A stretch of DNA of 64,000 bases from Symbiodinium microadriaticum (GCA_001939145.1 LSRX01000048.1:960808-1024807); one strand, 5' to 3'. Counted from the stretch's first letter, positions 12,438-22,896 are shown. A program made the numbers and translations. Notes: generated by a model from the sequence alone, not told the origin.

Positions 12438-12644
12438 CTCCGAAGGCCAGGGTGCCTCCTTTTGAGGCATTGCTGTCTTGGGACACTTCGTGACATTTCC
12501 TTGGCACAACATGCGGCTAGTAAGCAGCATGTTCCTGGCAGCCAAGTTTGGTGGACTCTTCTCCGGCTGATTCCGCCCAGGAGTCAAAGTGACATGCTTG
12601 CACTGGATCGGCCTTCCCAAATCGGCCAGACCGATGACGGACGC
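12438..12644 (-). CDS. Internal exon of the EF-hand gene region
   Basis: Bounded by acceptor ACACTTAG (12644) and donor TCGGAG/GTAAGA (12438). It is 207 bp, exactly 69 codons, phase 0 at both ends and fully open. The sequence is basic and polar (VIGLADLGRPIQCKHVTLTP and onward) with no recognised domain. Phase 0 matches the exons on either side, so inclusion in the same transcript is plausible. Confidence 0.55.
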
Positions 12645-13358
12645 CTAAGTGTAAGTGGAAGAAAGCCCGACTGCAGGGCATAAGCACCTTCTGACCAAAG
12701 CAACAGCAGCGACATATCAGCAATATGTGTGAAGGCAATGATCGCAACAACAGTTACCTGGTACGGTCTCAGGAGTGGTTGCCTGCAGTTTCTTGCTTGA
12801 GGTTCGTTGCATCATCTTAGGGGCTTGACTCGTTACCTCCTTCAGGGTCTAGCAAGTTGAGCAGTGGGGTTCATACTGAACCATTTCGGATGCAGATGTC
12901 CTTCACGCAGGTGTGGCTTGCTTGGGAGAGCGCGCGCCGTTGCAGGAATGCAATCGTCTGAGCATGAACATGTAATGTCTTAGCTTCACGGGCACGTAGA
13001 CTTTTGACCCGGCAGGAAGCCTTGAGCCTTCAGTGCCCGGTGGAATTTCGCACCTGACGAGCTGCTCGTTCCACCTGCCGGTGGGCGGGTGTCAGCACTT
13101 CGTCGAAGTGCATCAGGAACTCGCTAAAGTCCACCTGGACGGAGTTTCATTTGGGCGGGGCCTAGAGCTTACGGGCTTTCGGCAAGCTCGGACACGAAGC
13201 CCAGGCGCGACGTGTTGGATTACAAACCCCTATAGAACGCATCGCAACAAGGACCTCAGGTCCAAATCATCTGTCTCTCGTCGGAATTTGCCGCCAAAAA
13301 CCGCGGGGCGAGGGGCCTGGTCCCCCACAGCCAAAACCCCGGCCCCCCAACAACCCAC

Positions 13359-13535
13359 CTTTCCAGTCCCGGAGGGATCCAGGAGGGTGAAGACCTGGTC
13401 TGCGAAGCTTTCAGACCTGGAATCCACAGGAGATGTGCGTGCAGTACAAGATTCATGCAGCCTTGCGGTTGAAACAAGTCGCTTGTTGAAACCGCGGAAA
13501 AAGTCCCGCATCTCCTCTTTGCGGATTATGCCGTC
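13359..13535 (-). CDS. EF-hand exon
   Basis: 177 bp, 59 codons, phase 0 at both ends, between acceptor CTGCATGCAG and donor AAG/GTGGGT. It opens with DGIIRKEEMRDFFRGF, the second half of an EF-hand (Asp-Gly, hydrophobic at loop position 8, Glu at 12, exiting helix), and closes with FADQVFTLLDPSGTGK, the entering helix and first half of the next loop. So EF-hands here are split by introns in mid-loop. This identifies the gene as a multi-EF-hand, presumably calcium-binding, protein; a more exact family cannot be given. Confidence 0.65.
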
Positions 13536-13799
13536 CTGCATGCAGATTGGGCTGGCAGACTCATCGGCTGCACTGCTTGCCTTTTGCATGTATACAAATA
13601 CTGTAAGAAAGAAGTACGCTGAGACATGGAAGCTTGCAGATGTAAGGTAATTGCATGTGCAGGCTTACCTATATGTACATGTATACATCCAGCTAGATGA
13701 AGATAGGGAGTGAGTGAGGGAGGGACGGAGGTGTATGTGCGCAGATGTAAGCATATGCTCGATACAGCGATTCTTGGATTAGAAGACCACAGAATCGGC

Positions 13800-14078
13800 T
13801 GAGAGCCCTCGTTCCACTCCTTCTGCAGATCCAGTGGGCGAAGAGCATCACGAGGGCGCTTATAGCTCATCCGAACTTTGTGGCCGATATCCTGAGCCGC
13901 CATGGGGTGCACAGAGCTGTGAGAACTCCCCTGAGTTTAGTCTTTACAAACAGCTTCCTGCGTAACGGGCTGCGCGCATCACCTCTCGGAGTTCCTTCAA
14001 GAGCTTTCTGTCCACAGTCTGCTTGAAACTGAACAGCGTCTCCTGACGCAGAAAGCCGATTTCTTGGCCTTGCTTCTC
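13800..14078 (-). CDS. Two exons joined by a GC-AG intron
   Basis: Exon 13962-14078 (39 codons; acceptor GGTAGAG) encodes a charged helix (RQETLFSFKQTVDRKLLKEL, then REVMRAARY). The next begins at 13891 after GGCTCAG with DIGHKVRMSYKRPRDALRPL and runs to about 13800, with an uncertain end. Both are phase 0, and the 70-bp intron between them starts with GC rather than GT, a known dinoflagellate feature. These exons lie upstream of the EF-hand exons and may belong to the same gene; no domain was recognised. Confidence 0.55.
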
Positions 14079-14172
14079 CTCTACCTATCACTCGCACTGT
14101 AAGAAGTGGAACTGGTATATACGCATAATCACTTCTCCCTAATATTAAACGGGTCCCCCCTCCCTGATTAAC

Positions 14173-14375
14173 CAAAATATTTCCGGAGGCTTGGCTTTTT
14201 ATATTGGGGGGGTTCGGTGCATCCATTAGCCTCGATACTTCTTTAGGGTTTAGCTTTGGACGACAACCCCTGGAGCCCCAAAGCCGTGAATCTCAGCTCA
14301 CCANCAAAATATTTCCGGAGGCTTGGCTTTTTATATTGGGGGGGTTCGGTGCATCCATTAGCCTCGATACTTCTT
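14173..14375. repeat. Direct repeat, 132-bp period, with a single N
   Basis: About 70 bp starting CAAAATATTTCCGGAGG occurs at 14173 and again at 14305, nearly identical, with a single N at 14304 just before the second copy. This may be a real duplication or a failed assembly overlap. A 23-bp minus-strand overlap with coding sequence is not supported. Confidence 0.85.
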
Positions 14376-14385
14376 TAAAGCCCTG

Positions 14386-14515
14386 ATTAAACCTTGAAGC
14401 CCTAAGCCCTAAGCCCTGAAGCCCTAAGCCTTGAGCCCTAAAACCCTAGAGCCCTAAACCTTAGGCCCCAAGCCCCTGAGCCCTAAACCCTAAAGCCCTA
14501 AACCTTGAGCCCTTT
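14386..14515. repeat. Degenerate interstitial telomere-type tract
   Basis: A run of CCCTAA, CCCTGA and CCCTTA words resembling decayed CCCTAAA repeats (the complement of TTTAGGG, reported as the dinoflagellate telomere unit). There are many one-base differences, so it is old or never telomeric. Confidence 0.7.
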
Positions 14516-14789
14516 AGTACTGCTGTAATCTTGGCTCTGTTAAGACTAATACAATCCTCGGCCCCCCGAATGTGTTCAATTAACTTTCAATTGTGGGCCC
14601 GAAACCGCAGAATCCCGGAGCCGGGAGGTTTTTATATTCGGGGCGGGGGGTTAATGTCACTGGGAAGCGATTCATGTCTAAAGGTATGTCTGTGTATCGT
14701 TCGTACAGAGATTCACAAACAGGGGAGTGCCATTCCAGGATCGCACATGGGCACGTCTGGCGACACCGGACGAAGGAATCCTGCCTTTG

Positions 14790-15141
14790 GGGGGGGGGGG
14801 GGCTGGGCATTTTTGGTTTCTTTGGCTGTGAGCACGGCTGCCGAAGCTGTCATAATTTCACATCCGGACTCCTCATCTACAAACTGTCTGGCAGGATCCC
14901 CATTGGAAATCAACAAGAACCAGTTCTCCAAGCGAAGACTAAGTCCGTGCTTTCCTCGGCTGGCTGGTAGGTTCTGAGCCTCCTCCAGGCTGGCCTCAGA
15001 GCACACAAACATCTCTGAGTTTGGGCTACAAGATAAAAGCGGCCGAGGACTGAGGGCCTGATACTTGTCAAACAGACCTGGCGCCTCACTCCTTGTATCT
15101 ACATACCGAGGCTTGATAAGTGACACGGCGAAGAAACACAT
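14790..15141 (-). CDS. Candidate exon or exons, unknown
   Basis: An open minus-strand frame with good protein character throughout (for example LENWFLLISNGDPARQFVDE and EMFVCSEASLEEAQNLPASR). It lies between supported minus-strand exons at 14.0 and 15.4 kb, so it may be part of that gene. Splice sites were not pinned down, and the frame ends in a proline run caused by a poly-G tract at 14789-14803. Confidence 0.4.
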
Positions 15142-15371
15142 CCGTTCACCCTGATGCCCCCAACGGCCAACTTATGGTTTCGAGATGTGTGCCGTGCACC
15201 ACAGGAATGTCAGGCACGAACTCGTGCGCCTATGTTTGCAGACCCCAGACTTTTGCGTACAACACCACGGCCCAGACCCAAACTCCTACACGTTTCGCCA
15301 CTACTGATAGCTCCGCCCAAAAACTTCTAAGCCACACCTCTTGCCTTAATTTAGAACGGTTCACCTTTCAC

Positions 15372-15474
15372 CTCCGGCGCTTTCCTCATGGACTGAGTGC
15401 CTGGCTCCTCCGGAGTCTCTTCATCCCCTTCATCCAGAGCCGGGGCTTGCGGGAGCTCCTTCTTCTTGGGAATC
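15372..15474 (-). CDS. Exon encoding an acidic, proline-rich linker
   Basis: 103 bp (phase 1 start, phase 0 end) between acceptor TTCGGGAG and donor GAG/GTGAAA. The peptide starts IPKKKELPQAPALDEGDEET and continues PEEPGTQSMRKAPE. It looks like a disordered, charged linker. It is the most upstream supported exon of the 10-15.5 kb minus-strand gene region. Confidence 0.5.
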
Positions 15475-15931
15475 CTCCCGAAGAAGCGCAGAAGTCATGC
15501 GCTGCTGCAGTTGTTATGTTGTCATGGAACCTTGAAACGGGTCCTCGAAGGGAAATAAGGTATTAGTACGAAGGAGAGTCATGTGACTACTGTCATCCTC
15601 CCAAATGTAGCTGCTGGCCTGAAGGAGCCATAGTCTGGCTCACGGACAAAGCAATCGTTGAGAGCCTGTGCCAAAAACGGGTTTAACTTTCTTGCTAATC
15701 CTTTTCCGACAGGGGTTTCTAGGACTTAGAGGAGTCATGCGGCGCGAACTGTCACAGAGCTACTAGTGTAGTTTCTTGGCAGGCGTACGTAAGGCAGGCA
15801 GGGCCTCCGACAAGAAGCGTCCCATTCACACTAAACGATGGCATGCGGGGAAACTGCCGTGTACAGTATAGTTACAAAGGAACGAAGACACACCGATAAG
15901 AAAGCAGCTGCGAGTAGTGAAGTGGACATCG

Positions 15932-16156
15932 TCAAAACACCGCGTCCCTGTGAATGCATTCCACGAGAGGCGTGATACAAACCAACCAGCATAACCTACG
16001 TAGCTCCCAGGCCAAACTCATGGCAGCAAGCATCACCGCTCCCACCATCAGGCCCCTCGCTACCAACGCAACTCGGACAGGACACATGTGAAGTAGACTA
16101 TTCGAGGGGTTCCTGGCATGATGCATGTTGTGGGGCAGCATCACCTCGTTGGGCAA
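15932..16156 (-). CDS. Small membrane-protein ORF
   Basis: A 74-codon minus-strand frame from ATG to stop with one long or two short hydrophobic segments (residues about 28-66; includes VALVARGLMVGAVMLAAMSL). It lies 270 bp downstream of the large intronless gene. It may be a small gene, a last exon of something else, or chance. Between 15475 and 15930 no other gene was seen. Confidence 0.35.
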   Translation of the reverse strand: MPNEVMLPHNMHHARNPSNSLLHMCPVRVALVARGLMVGAVMLAAMSLAWELRRLCWLVCITPLVECIHRDAVF

Positions 16157-16302
16157 GCCAATAGAAGCACGCGCAATTCTTCATTGCCGAGCATAGATCT
16201 CTCTTGAAAAATCCAAACACCGAGTTCCAAGCAAGTTCATCCATATCTTCGCGCATAGTGCAGAGCTACATAGGCACTCAAGCAGAAAAGGTGTGGTGCA
16301 TA

Positions 16303-16342
16303 GTGTGTGTGTATGTATGTATATATATATATATATATATAT
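16303..16342. repeat. GTAT/(TA)n microsatellite
   Basis: A short GTATGTAT run followed by about 20 bp of TA, just downstream of the stop codon of the 16429-18312 gene. Confidence 0.8.
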
Positions 16343-16428
16343 CAAGCAGACATTGATCGTGGCCTGTTTTGACATCCTGGCGAGTGCAAGATAGGGCCTC
16401 ATGTCGCCCTCCGTTTCTGGGAAGCCGA

Positions 16429-18312
16429 TCACGAGAGAACAAAGATGGCGTAGTCGTAGTCGTAGCCTGAGCTGATCGTCCATGGGCAGTTCTCATGGCA
16501 CAGGTGGTCTGAACCAATGAGACCACCAATGCCACCATCGCTGCCCCAGTGGTGCCTCTCCGTTCGCATCTCTGCATCTGCCATCGGCCGTGCCGTGTTG
16601 CCACAGGTGTTACCCCCACTGATCATCTGCGTGTCGTACTGGGTGCCAAGGCCGGCCCCAAAGTTTCCGGACCAATTGACGTCGACGTTCACGGAGAGCC
16701 GATTGAAGTCGAAGTCCCCGTTCTCATGGTTTGAGTTCACATAGAGCTTATCCGTGCCGTCGATCGTGTTCTTGATCAGGGGCTCGTTTTTGACAAGGGT
16801 CCCCACGTCACCACCAGTGGTTTGCACAGCCATTTGGAACTTCTTCTCCGCAAGCCCCGAGGAGCAAGTGTTGCCGATCGTGAACCAGCCCTGCAGCGTC
16901 TTCGTGTCGACCAGCTTCCACGAGCGCCATCCAAGCGCCTTGCCCTCATTGTGGCAGACGATCAGCAGCTGCTTGGCCTGTACCTTGTTGAAGACCTCCA
17001 AGTCCTTGTAGTCCCGAGTGAAGCGTTCTTCCACCTTGTCGCTGGCCCCGCCGAGGCCCGTGGCGGACTCCCAGAAGTCGGTGTTAATATAGGACACCAC
17101 GTTGCCGTCGTTCGTATCGATGTTGAGGGCGAGGTGCCAGTCGCCAGAAGGCGTGGTGCCGAGTCCGGAGAAGTCCAGGCCAGACGTGCCGCGAGATTGC
17201 TGCTGGCAGCAAGAAGCAACACATGCCTTGGCCGGACTGTCTGCTGGCAGGCCCTCGAAGTTGGCCTGTACGTACCCTGCACTGCCGGCCTTGTTTGCGG
17301 GGACGTGGCAGGTGGGCTTGTTGGGGATAGTGGAGAGCTGCAGCGGGAGGTCGCTGTCGGCCTGTGCGCTCATGTCCTTGGCCTGGCAGCTGTCAATGGC
17401 GCTGGCCCTCTTGGACTCCTCGAGATTGAAGACCTGAATGATGCACTCCATTCGCAAGATGGCACGCCACTCCTTCTTCAAGCTGTCCAGCTGGGTCATG
17501 GACGACGTCTGGACAGACTCGTAATTCGCGACAGCCTTGTCGTAGCACGTTCCAGAAGCCTCACACTTGCTAGTCGCCGCCTCGTAGTGAGAGCAAGAGA
17601 GGCTGTCCATGGCATCCTGCACGCTGTCGCAATTTTCCTTCTGGTTTTCGTAGGTCTTCAATGCGACGGTGCACTCGGGTCCCTTCTCTTCCAACTCCTG
17701 CTTGGCTTTGGCGCACCCCTCCTTGAGCTTCTTGTACTCTGCCAGAGTCTTCTGCGAAGCCTCGATCAGCCGTGTGTGGTAAGCCTCGAAAGCCTCGCCA
17801 GACTTCACGACACAAGAGTCCTTGGCGCTGTACATGGTCTTCTCCAGCGCTTCCAGCGCATCGCATGTCGTCTTGGCAGTGCTTGTCACAGTCTTCAGCT
17901 CCGACTGGCAGGTGTTCTGCGCATCGAGGTTTTGCTTCTGAGTCTGTCGACATGTCTTGTGGGCTGCGCTCTTGGCTGAGAAGTTCTTCTCGAAGGCCGC
18001 GGAGCTCTTTTGCATCTCCTGGCCACCGCAATCGGACATGGAATTGCCCGCGTTGGTCAATGTGGTCTGCAGGCCCTCCACAGTCTTCTTGATCGAGGGC
18101 TTGGCATCGTTCAAGAGCTGCTGGATCTTGTCCACCAGGGCCTTGGTCTCAGGACTCGACCGGCCCTTTGAGGCGCGCAAGGCCGTCACCAGCGTGTCCT
18201 CGAAGTCGATGTCGCTGTCGGAGTTGACGGGCAGCCTCAGCAGGTTCAACGAGCCCTGCTTCAAGGCAACGGCTCCCACTCCCACCACACAGAGTGCCAG
18301 GAACGACTTCAT
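16429..18312 (-). CDS. Secreted coiled-coil protein with lectin-like C-terminal domain
   Basis: The clearest gene in the window: one uninterrupted 627-codon frame with strongly GC-rich third positions, from ATG (18312) to TGA (16429-16431). Residues 1-17 form a signal peptide (MKSFLALCVVGVGAVAL). Residues about 30-330 are helical, rich in Lys/Glu/Gln and carry regularly spaced cysteines, suggesting a disulfide-linked coiled coil. From about 385 to the end is a globular domain with GDWHLALNIDTNDGNVVSYI, a central basic-aromatic part (WRSWKLVDT) and a terminal Gly/Asp-rich block ending YDYDYAIFVL. This layout recalls fibrinogen- or intelectin-like carbohydrate-binding domains; the resemblance is by eye. 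It is likely extracellular or in the secretory path. The lack of introns is unusual beside its neighbours. A 385-codon open frame on the other strand is a shadow of this gene. Confidence 0.8.
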   Translation of the reverse strand: MKSFLALCVVGVGAVALKQGSLNLLRLPVNSDSDIDFEDTLVTALRASKGRSSPETKALVDKIQQLLNDAKPSIKKTVEGLQTTLTNAGNSMSDCGGQEMQKSSAAFEKNFSAKSAAHKTCRQTQKQNLDAQNTCQSELKTVTSTAKTTCDALEALEKTMYSAKDSCVVKSGEAFEAYHTRLIEASQKTLAEYKKLKEGCAKAKQELEEKGPECTVALKTYENQKENCDSVQDAMDSLSCSHYEAATSKCEASGTCYDKAVANYESVQTSSMTQLDSLKKEWRAILRMECIIQVFNLEESKRASAIDSCQAKDMSAQADSDLPLQLSTIPNKPTCHVPANKAGSAGYVQANFEGLPADSPAKACVASCCQQQSRGTSGLDFSGLGTTPSGDWHLALNIDTNDGNVVSYINTDFWESATGLGGASDKVEERFTRDYKDLEVFNKVQAKQLLIVCHNEGKALGWRSWKLVDTKTLQGWFTIGNTCSSGLAEKKFQMAVQTTGGDVGTLVKNEPLIKNTIDGTDKLYVNSNHENGDFDFNRLSVNVDVNWSGNFGAGLGTQYDTQMISGGNTCGNTARPMADAEMRTERHHWGSDGGIGGLIGSDHLCHENCPWTISSGYDYDYAIFVLS

Positions 18313-19410
18313 TCCGGGAGAGCGGACGGATAAAAGGCAGAGCTAGGTCAGCAAGCCTGGGAGCCCAAGCGGCCATTGTGGGGTTTGGGGTCGCATGTGC
18401 TGGGCTTTTCACAGCACTCACTGGCCAAGATCTGTGAAGAAGGGAACCTCCGAAGCGGCACCCGTCAACACGATATAAGTAGAATTCTGGAAAAAAAACC
18501 ATGCAGTTAGCTTCCAGGCCTCTGTAAACAACGAGTGGCTCACCTCGCCAGAGCCAACCTGTTCAGGGACCAAGCGGCAAAAGCGGAGCACCATGATGTC
18601 TATTCCGGATACATATACGCAACCTCTACCTTCCACTGATTGCGAGTTCTTGAGGTTTTCGCCTGGTGGCGCAAGGCACTCAGGTTTCTCAAGGATAAAG
18701 CGCAGGGACTCTCATTCTATGCGACTCTGATAACCTTCTATGCATCGTTTACAACTCCTGAAGAAGCAACTGCAATCCGTATTCCTGCTGACCTCGGGGC
18801 TTGATTACGTTCGAGGCTGGCGGCTTCCGAGCGTGTCAGGCCATAAAGACCAGACAACAGTCAAGAATGTGCCGCACAGTCAGGTCAACAGGCGATCTAT
18901 GACGGCAAAAAACGACCCGCAGATAACGAATGCGGTTGATCCTTATTGTGACGAACATTTCTAGTTGGAAACGCGGCATGCTGCCCAAACAGTCATGGTA
19001 CTCATTCATTTATAGCAACATTACAATCGCGATGAGTACTACCAATCGGCAGCACTGTCAATGTCGTCATCATAACTGAGACATATTAAAACAAACATCG
19101 TCTTATTCATCACATGCTTCCCCATCCACACTAACACCGTGATGGCCACCACCAAGGAAAAGACATCTTCAAAACGTCCACCATGGTCAGGTAGTCAACA
19201 AATCTAGCCGCGACATCCGCATCAGCACCGTTGTGGAATACCTGCCAGATCCTGCCAGCGTCACAGTTAGTTAAGCCTCTTGGCCATACCCACATCGCCA
19301 CACTCGTTCAGCTCAGTACAGTTACCGAAAGCCGTCATCATCCCAAGACGAAAATTATTAGCCTACCGCAGCTGCACAGTCCCCGCGCTGCTTGCGCAAC
19401 AAGCCGAGCT
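18313..19410. other. Upstream region of the lectin-like gene; no gene seen
   Basis: It holds the presumed 5' flank of the 627-codon gene. No TATA box or trans-splice marker could be fixed with confidence. Open frames here are short and unconvincing. Confidence 0.4.
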
Positions 19411-19414
19411 GGTG

Positions 19415-19420
19415 ATGGAG

Positions 19421-19456
<36 letters not shown>

Positions 19457-19583
19457 CAGTAGCGCGAGGAGGAGGACGAGGAAGAGGCGGAGCAGGAGGA
19501 GCGGGAAGAGCAGTTAGAATCAGAAGCAGTCCTTGTGATGATTGTGGTGGCGGCGGTGGTGGTATTGATTAATGGTCGCCTTA

Positions 19584-19615
<32 letters not shown>

Positions 19616-19702
19616 GGCAGCAGCAGCAGTAGGTACTTGCTGTTGTGGTTGTTGCTGTTGTTGTTGTTGTTGTTGTTGTTGTTGCTGCTGCTGTTGTTGT
19701 TA

Positions 19703-19750
<48 letters not shown>

Positions 19751-20043
19751 GTTGGTGTGGTTGTCGATGCTGTTGTTGTGAGTGTTGTGCCTGTTGTCGT
19801 TGTTCTGGCTGTTGTCGTTGATGTTGTTGTTATTGTTGCTGTTGCTGCTGTTGCAGTTGCTGTTGCTGTTGCAGTTGCAGTTGCTGTTGCAGTTACTGTT
19901 GCAGTTGCTGTTGCTATTGCTGCTGTCGTTGTCGTCACTGTTGTCCTTGTTTGCATTGTTGTTATTGATGTTGCTGTTGCTCTTGAAATTGCTCTTGTTG
20001 TGGTTGCAATTGTAGTTCTAGTGTTGGTCTTAGTTGTGGTTGC

Positions 20044-20075
<32 letters not shown>

Positions 20076-20120
20076 GTGGTGGTGGTGGTGGTGGTGGTGG
20101 TGGTGGTGGTGGTTTGGATG
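19415..20120. repeat. 700-bp trinucleotide array (GTA, CAG, TTG, CTG, GTT, GGT)
   Basis: Successive blocks of different trinucleotides: TAG/TCG, then CAG (19590-19630), TTG/CTG (19635-19745), mixed TTG/CAG, TCG and finally (GGT)n near 20077-20112. It encodes polyleucine, polyvaline, polycysteine or polythreonine in different frames, so the long frames across it are not genes. Confidence 0.9.
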
Positions 20121-20265
20121 CTGCTGTTGGTGTGGTTGCAAGTGGAATCGCTGCCGACGTCGTCATAGTAGCAGCAGGAGTAGCCACTCGCCATAGCCCT
20201 GACTGGCTTACGAAGGAGGCCGAAGAGCAGTGCGTGTTTTGGGTCTTGCAAAGAATGTTGCAGTT

Positions 20266-20425
20266 TCACGCAGCTGAAGCAGAGTGCTGCCCTGGTAGAT
20301 CTGAAATATCGATATTCAACAAATCAACAGGCAGGGTCCATCTTTGTGGTCTGGGTACGAGCCTTGACTCCTTGGCATCGTAGAAGTAGCGCAGGCATGA
20401 CACTGGTAGTTCATCAGGCAACCTC
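20266..20425 (-). CDS. Candidate exon, unknown
   Basis: The minus-strand frame has good protein character (YFYDAKESRLVPRPQRWTLP then VDLLNIDISDLPGQ) and ends at TGA 20266-20268. The 5' boundary is not resolved. No family was recognised. Confidence 0.35.
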
Positions 20426-20914
20426 AGCATCAACATCAATATCGCGGCCGCCCCCCTCATATCCAACCCCAATGCAAGTACCACAGGCACTGCAAACACT
20501 GCAAACAGCGCTACCGCTGCCCTCAACCGCAACCATCACCACCAACCCAGTTCCACAACAATCACCATCAACCGCGTCACTTTCATGACTACCATCAGAT
20601 CCATTTTCGCCGTCATCCTCATCCTCGCCAGCACGACCGTCGTAAGTGTTTCATCTTTGCCATGATCGACATCCCCTTACTAGTATTCTCATTATTTACT
20701 GATTCCGTTTTCTCCGGTTTGTTATCGTCATCACCTCCATGATAGTCATGTCAGCATCTTCATCTTCAGCTGCATAAAGGTCATCATGAGCAGCTGCATG
20801 GACAACACGACGGCCTCGCGACAACCATTGCATAATGTTTTCTGTAGTACAGTGGGACATAGTATACGATAGAATAATACAGCCTGATCTAGTACACTAC
20901 CGTATAATTCACAC
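20426..20914. other. No supported feature
   Basis: Simple-sequence-like CAAC/CATCAC-rich DNA with no convincing exon. Confidence 0.4.
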
Positions 20915-21080
20915 CTTCGTCACGCCAAGGACTCGAACCTTGGGTTGAGTTCTTGAAGTCACCAGGGCCTCTGCAGGTGTAGGAGAAGGACAGGACTTGC
21001 GCCGCACCACCTGCAAAACGCCAGGGGTGTCGCGTGTGGGCAAGGTGACTTCGCTGAGATGCTCAAGACGACTGATACTC
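20915..21080 (-). CDS. Candidate exon next to GTGC array
   Basis: An open minus-strand frame (SISRLEHLSEVTLPTRDTPG and onward) ends at donor-like ACGAAG/GTGTGA at 20915. The 5' side runs into the N at 21081 and the (GTGC)n array, so the acceptor is not visible. A GGTTCGAGTCC word within it resembles a tRNA B box but no tRNA fold was found. Confidence 0.35.
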
Positions 21081-21081
21081 N

Positions 21082-21124
<43 letters not shown>

Positions 21125-21165
21125 TGAGCGCGTGAGTGCGTGCGTGCGTGCGTGCGTGCGCGTGG
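21081..21165. repeat. (GTGC)n tetranucleotide array with one N
   Basis: About 80 bp of GTGC units with GAGC/GAGT interruptions, preceded by a single N at 21081 that marks an uncertain base or assembly join. Confidence 0.9.
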
Positions 21166-22530
21166 GGGTGCCTGCAACACCCATGTGGCCGAACAGGCAT
21201 CGTTGGCATCACTTTTTAACTTCGGGGATCACCGTCCCAGCCAGACCACCAGCACCATTGTCGTCGTCGCCTTCCATGACCGCCATTGCCACCAGCCTGG
21301 GCATCCTCTTCATGATCGATCCCACCACAAGATCATCATCCATAGCATCGCCAGTCACAATATTATTTCTCTAGTCACTCTAGTCTTACTCTGCAGCACC
21401 ATATCGAGAGCATCGACGTCGGAATGGTGGCATGGTGACCACTGAGGGTCTGTCTCTGCTCTGCAAATTTGCTAGTCACTGTGTTGAAGTGCTGTTCCTG
21501 AGGACTAGCAGCACGTAATATCTTGGGCTAGCCCCCTCAAAATGGTTGTCTGCAGCTGTGCAGCTCGTTCTTCGTTATGCGGTCCTTCCCCGGTGTACCT
21601 CACATTGAACGGGGAAAGCCAAACTGTTGTCGCGGCTGGCGGCACATCATACCGTGATTACCATGGCACTTCAATGACCCGGAACAGGTGCTGAGCTCAT
21701 TCATTTGTTGAGGTTGCTTGAGCTTCGGCTCAACCGGCAGCACAACCAAGGAGTGAATTGAGCTGACAGCTTGCTATGGTTCGAATGGATTCAACCACCG
21801 TGTTGTCCGATGCTGCTACCCACCTGCATGCTTGCCTACCTGCCTGCTTTCCGATGTACGAACCTACAACCGGCACTAGACAATACACAAAGACAAGTTC
21901 TCTTTACACGTATATCCACGAAGATGTATTTGTGTGCGCTACACGTGCTTACCAGTCAGGCAGCAAACTACCGCAACTTCGACTAGCTCCTTCGGATTTT
22001 CAGCCCGGCTGCCGAGACAGCGGTAGGCCTTCTTCGGTTGCATGAAGCCCCTGGCCTGCTCAATCCCAAGCATTGCGGACTGTAGCTCATAACCATCGCG
22101 ACAGAAATGTGTCTTTACTCGCGTCGTCTTCGCTGTCTACTTTGCTGTCAAGCAATCATCATGTGTGTGCATCTGACCACAAATGTATGGCCACATGCAT
22201 CTCAAGCCGAAGCTGAAAGCATAACTAGAAGTCAGGAAGTAGACACCGCGATGTTGCGTCTCTTACGACTTTCGGCAAGGTCAAGTGCCAAAGATCCAGG
22301 ATTCCAGACTCAACCAAAAGGTGCTGCAGGCATGGTCTTAAACCGACATGGCCCTGTACTACACTGCTTGTCACATGCCCTGATCCAAACATCAAGCAAC
22401 ATACACATCGCAAGAGCCACGCGTACATGGTAAAAAGGAAGAGAACACACACGATATACTATGCATTGGGCATCGTGCAGTATATTTACACACTGCAACC
22501 CCTGTCGCTCTGTCAGCCCTCAGCTTGGTT
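21166..22530. other. No clearly supported gene
   Basis: Two plus-strand frames (21776-22045 and 22107-22433) and an overlapping minus-strand frame (22225-22452) are open and mildly protein-like, but strands conflict and no splice pairs were seen. They are left unannotated. Confidence 0.3.
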
Positions 22531-22536
22531 TAAAAT

Positions 22537-22896
22537 TCAAGGATGGTCCTTGTTCTTGATCGCCGCCAGTAACTCAGCAAATTCGACTTTGACCTGAGGC
22601 ATGCGTGCTCGGAATCGAAGGTTTGAAGACCCAGCAATAAGGGCGGTGATTAACTGCAGCAGTACGACCGCGACTACACATCCAAGGAGCTACAAGAAAG
22701 AACGTGTCAGGGCTACAGGGACGCGTAAGTGGAAGTACATGTCATATTGAGTGTTTCACCAGAGGGGAATGCAAGAGCGCATGGCTTACAATGAGGCTGC
22801 TTTCTTTGCTGAATCACGATGCCAGAACTGAGCAGGCTCGGTCAGTACTGTCTCCGATGAGAACCCGAAGATGGGCCGGATTGCAAACCCCCACAC
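22537..22896 (-). CDS. Gene end with C-terminal membrane helix
   Basis: Exon 22790-22896 follows an excellent pyrimidine-rich acceptor (TTTTTTTATTAG) and reads VWGFAIRPIFGFSSETVLTE, then PAQFWHRDSAKK, ending near a GTAAGC donor. The terminal exon 22537-22689 (acceptor TTCTTGTAG) gives LLGCVVAVVLLQLITALIAG followed by a basic tail ending AAIKNKDHP and TGA at 22537-22539. A single transmembrane helix close to the C terminus with a charged tail suggests a tail-anchored or type I membrane protein. The phase between the two exons does not fit if GTAAGC is the donor (phase 2 against 0); a GC donor a few bases earlier would fit, so the exact junction is unsettled. Confidence 0.6.

Noticed and set aside
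16822-17979. 385-codon open frame on the plus strand
   Set aside because: It is antisense to the well supported 627-codon gene and arises from its GC-rich third positions.
19535-20383. 282-codon leucine/valine-rich frame, and the opposite 274-codon threonine-rich frame
   Set aside because: Both are translations of the trinucleotide array and change amino acid with frame only.
20925-20945. tRNA gene (GGTTCGAGTCC on the minus strand)
   Set aside because: A T-arm-like stem is present, but no A box, anticodon arm or acceptor pairing was found at the right spacing. The similar words at 9409 and 62268 failed the same test.
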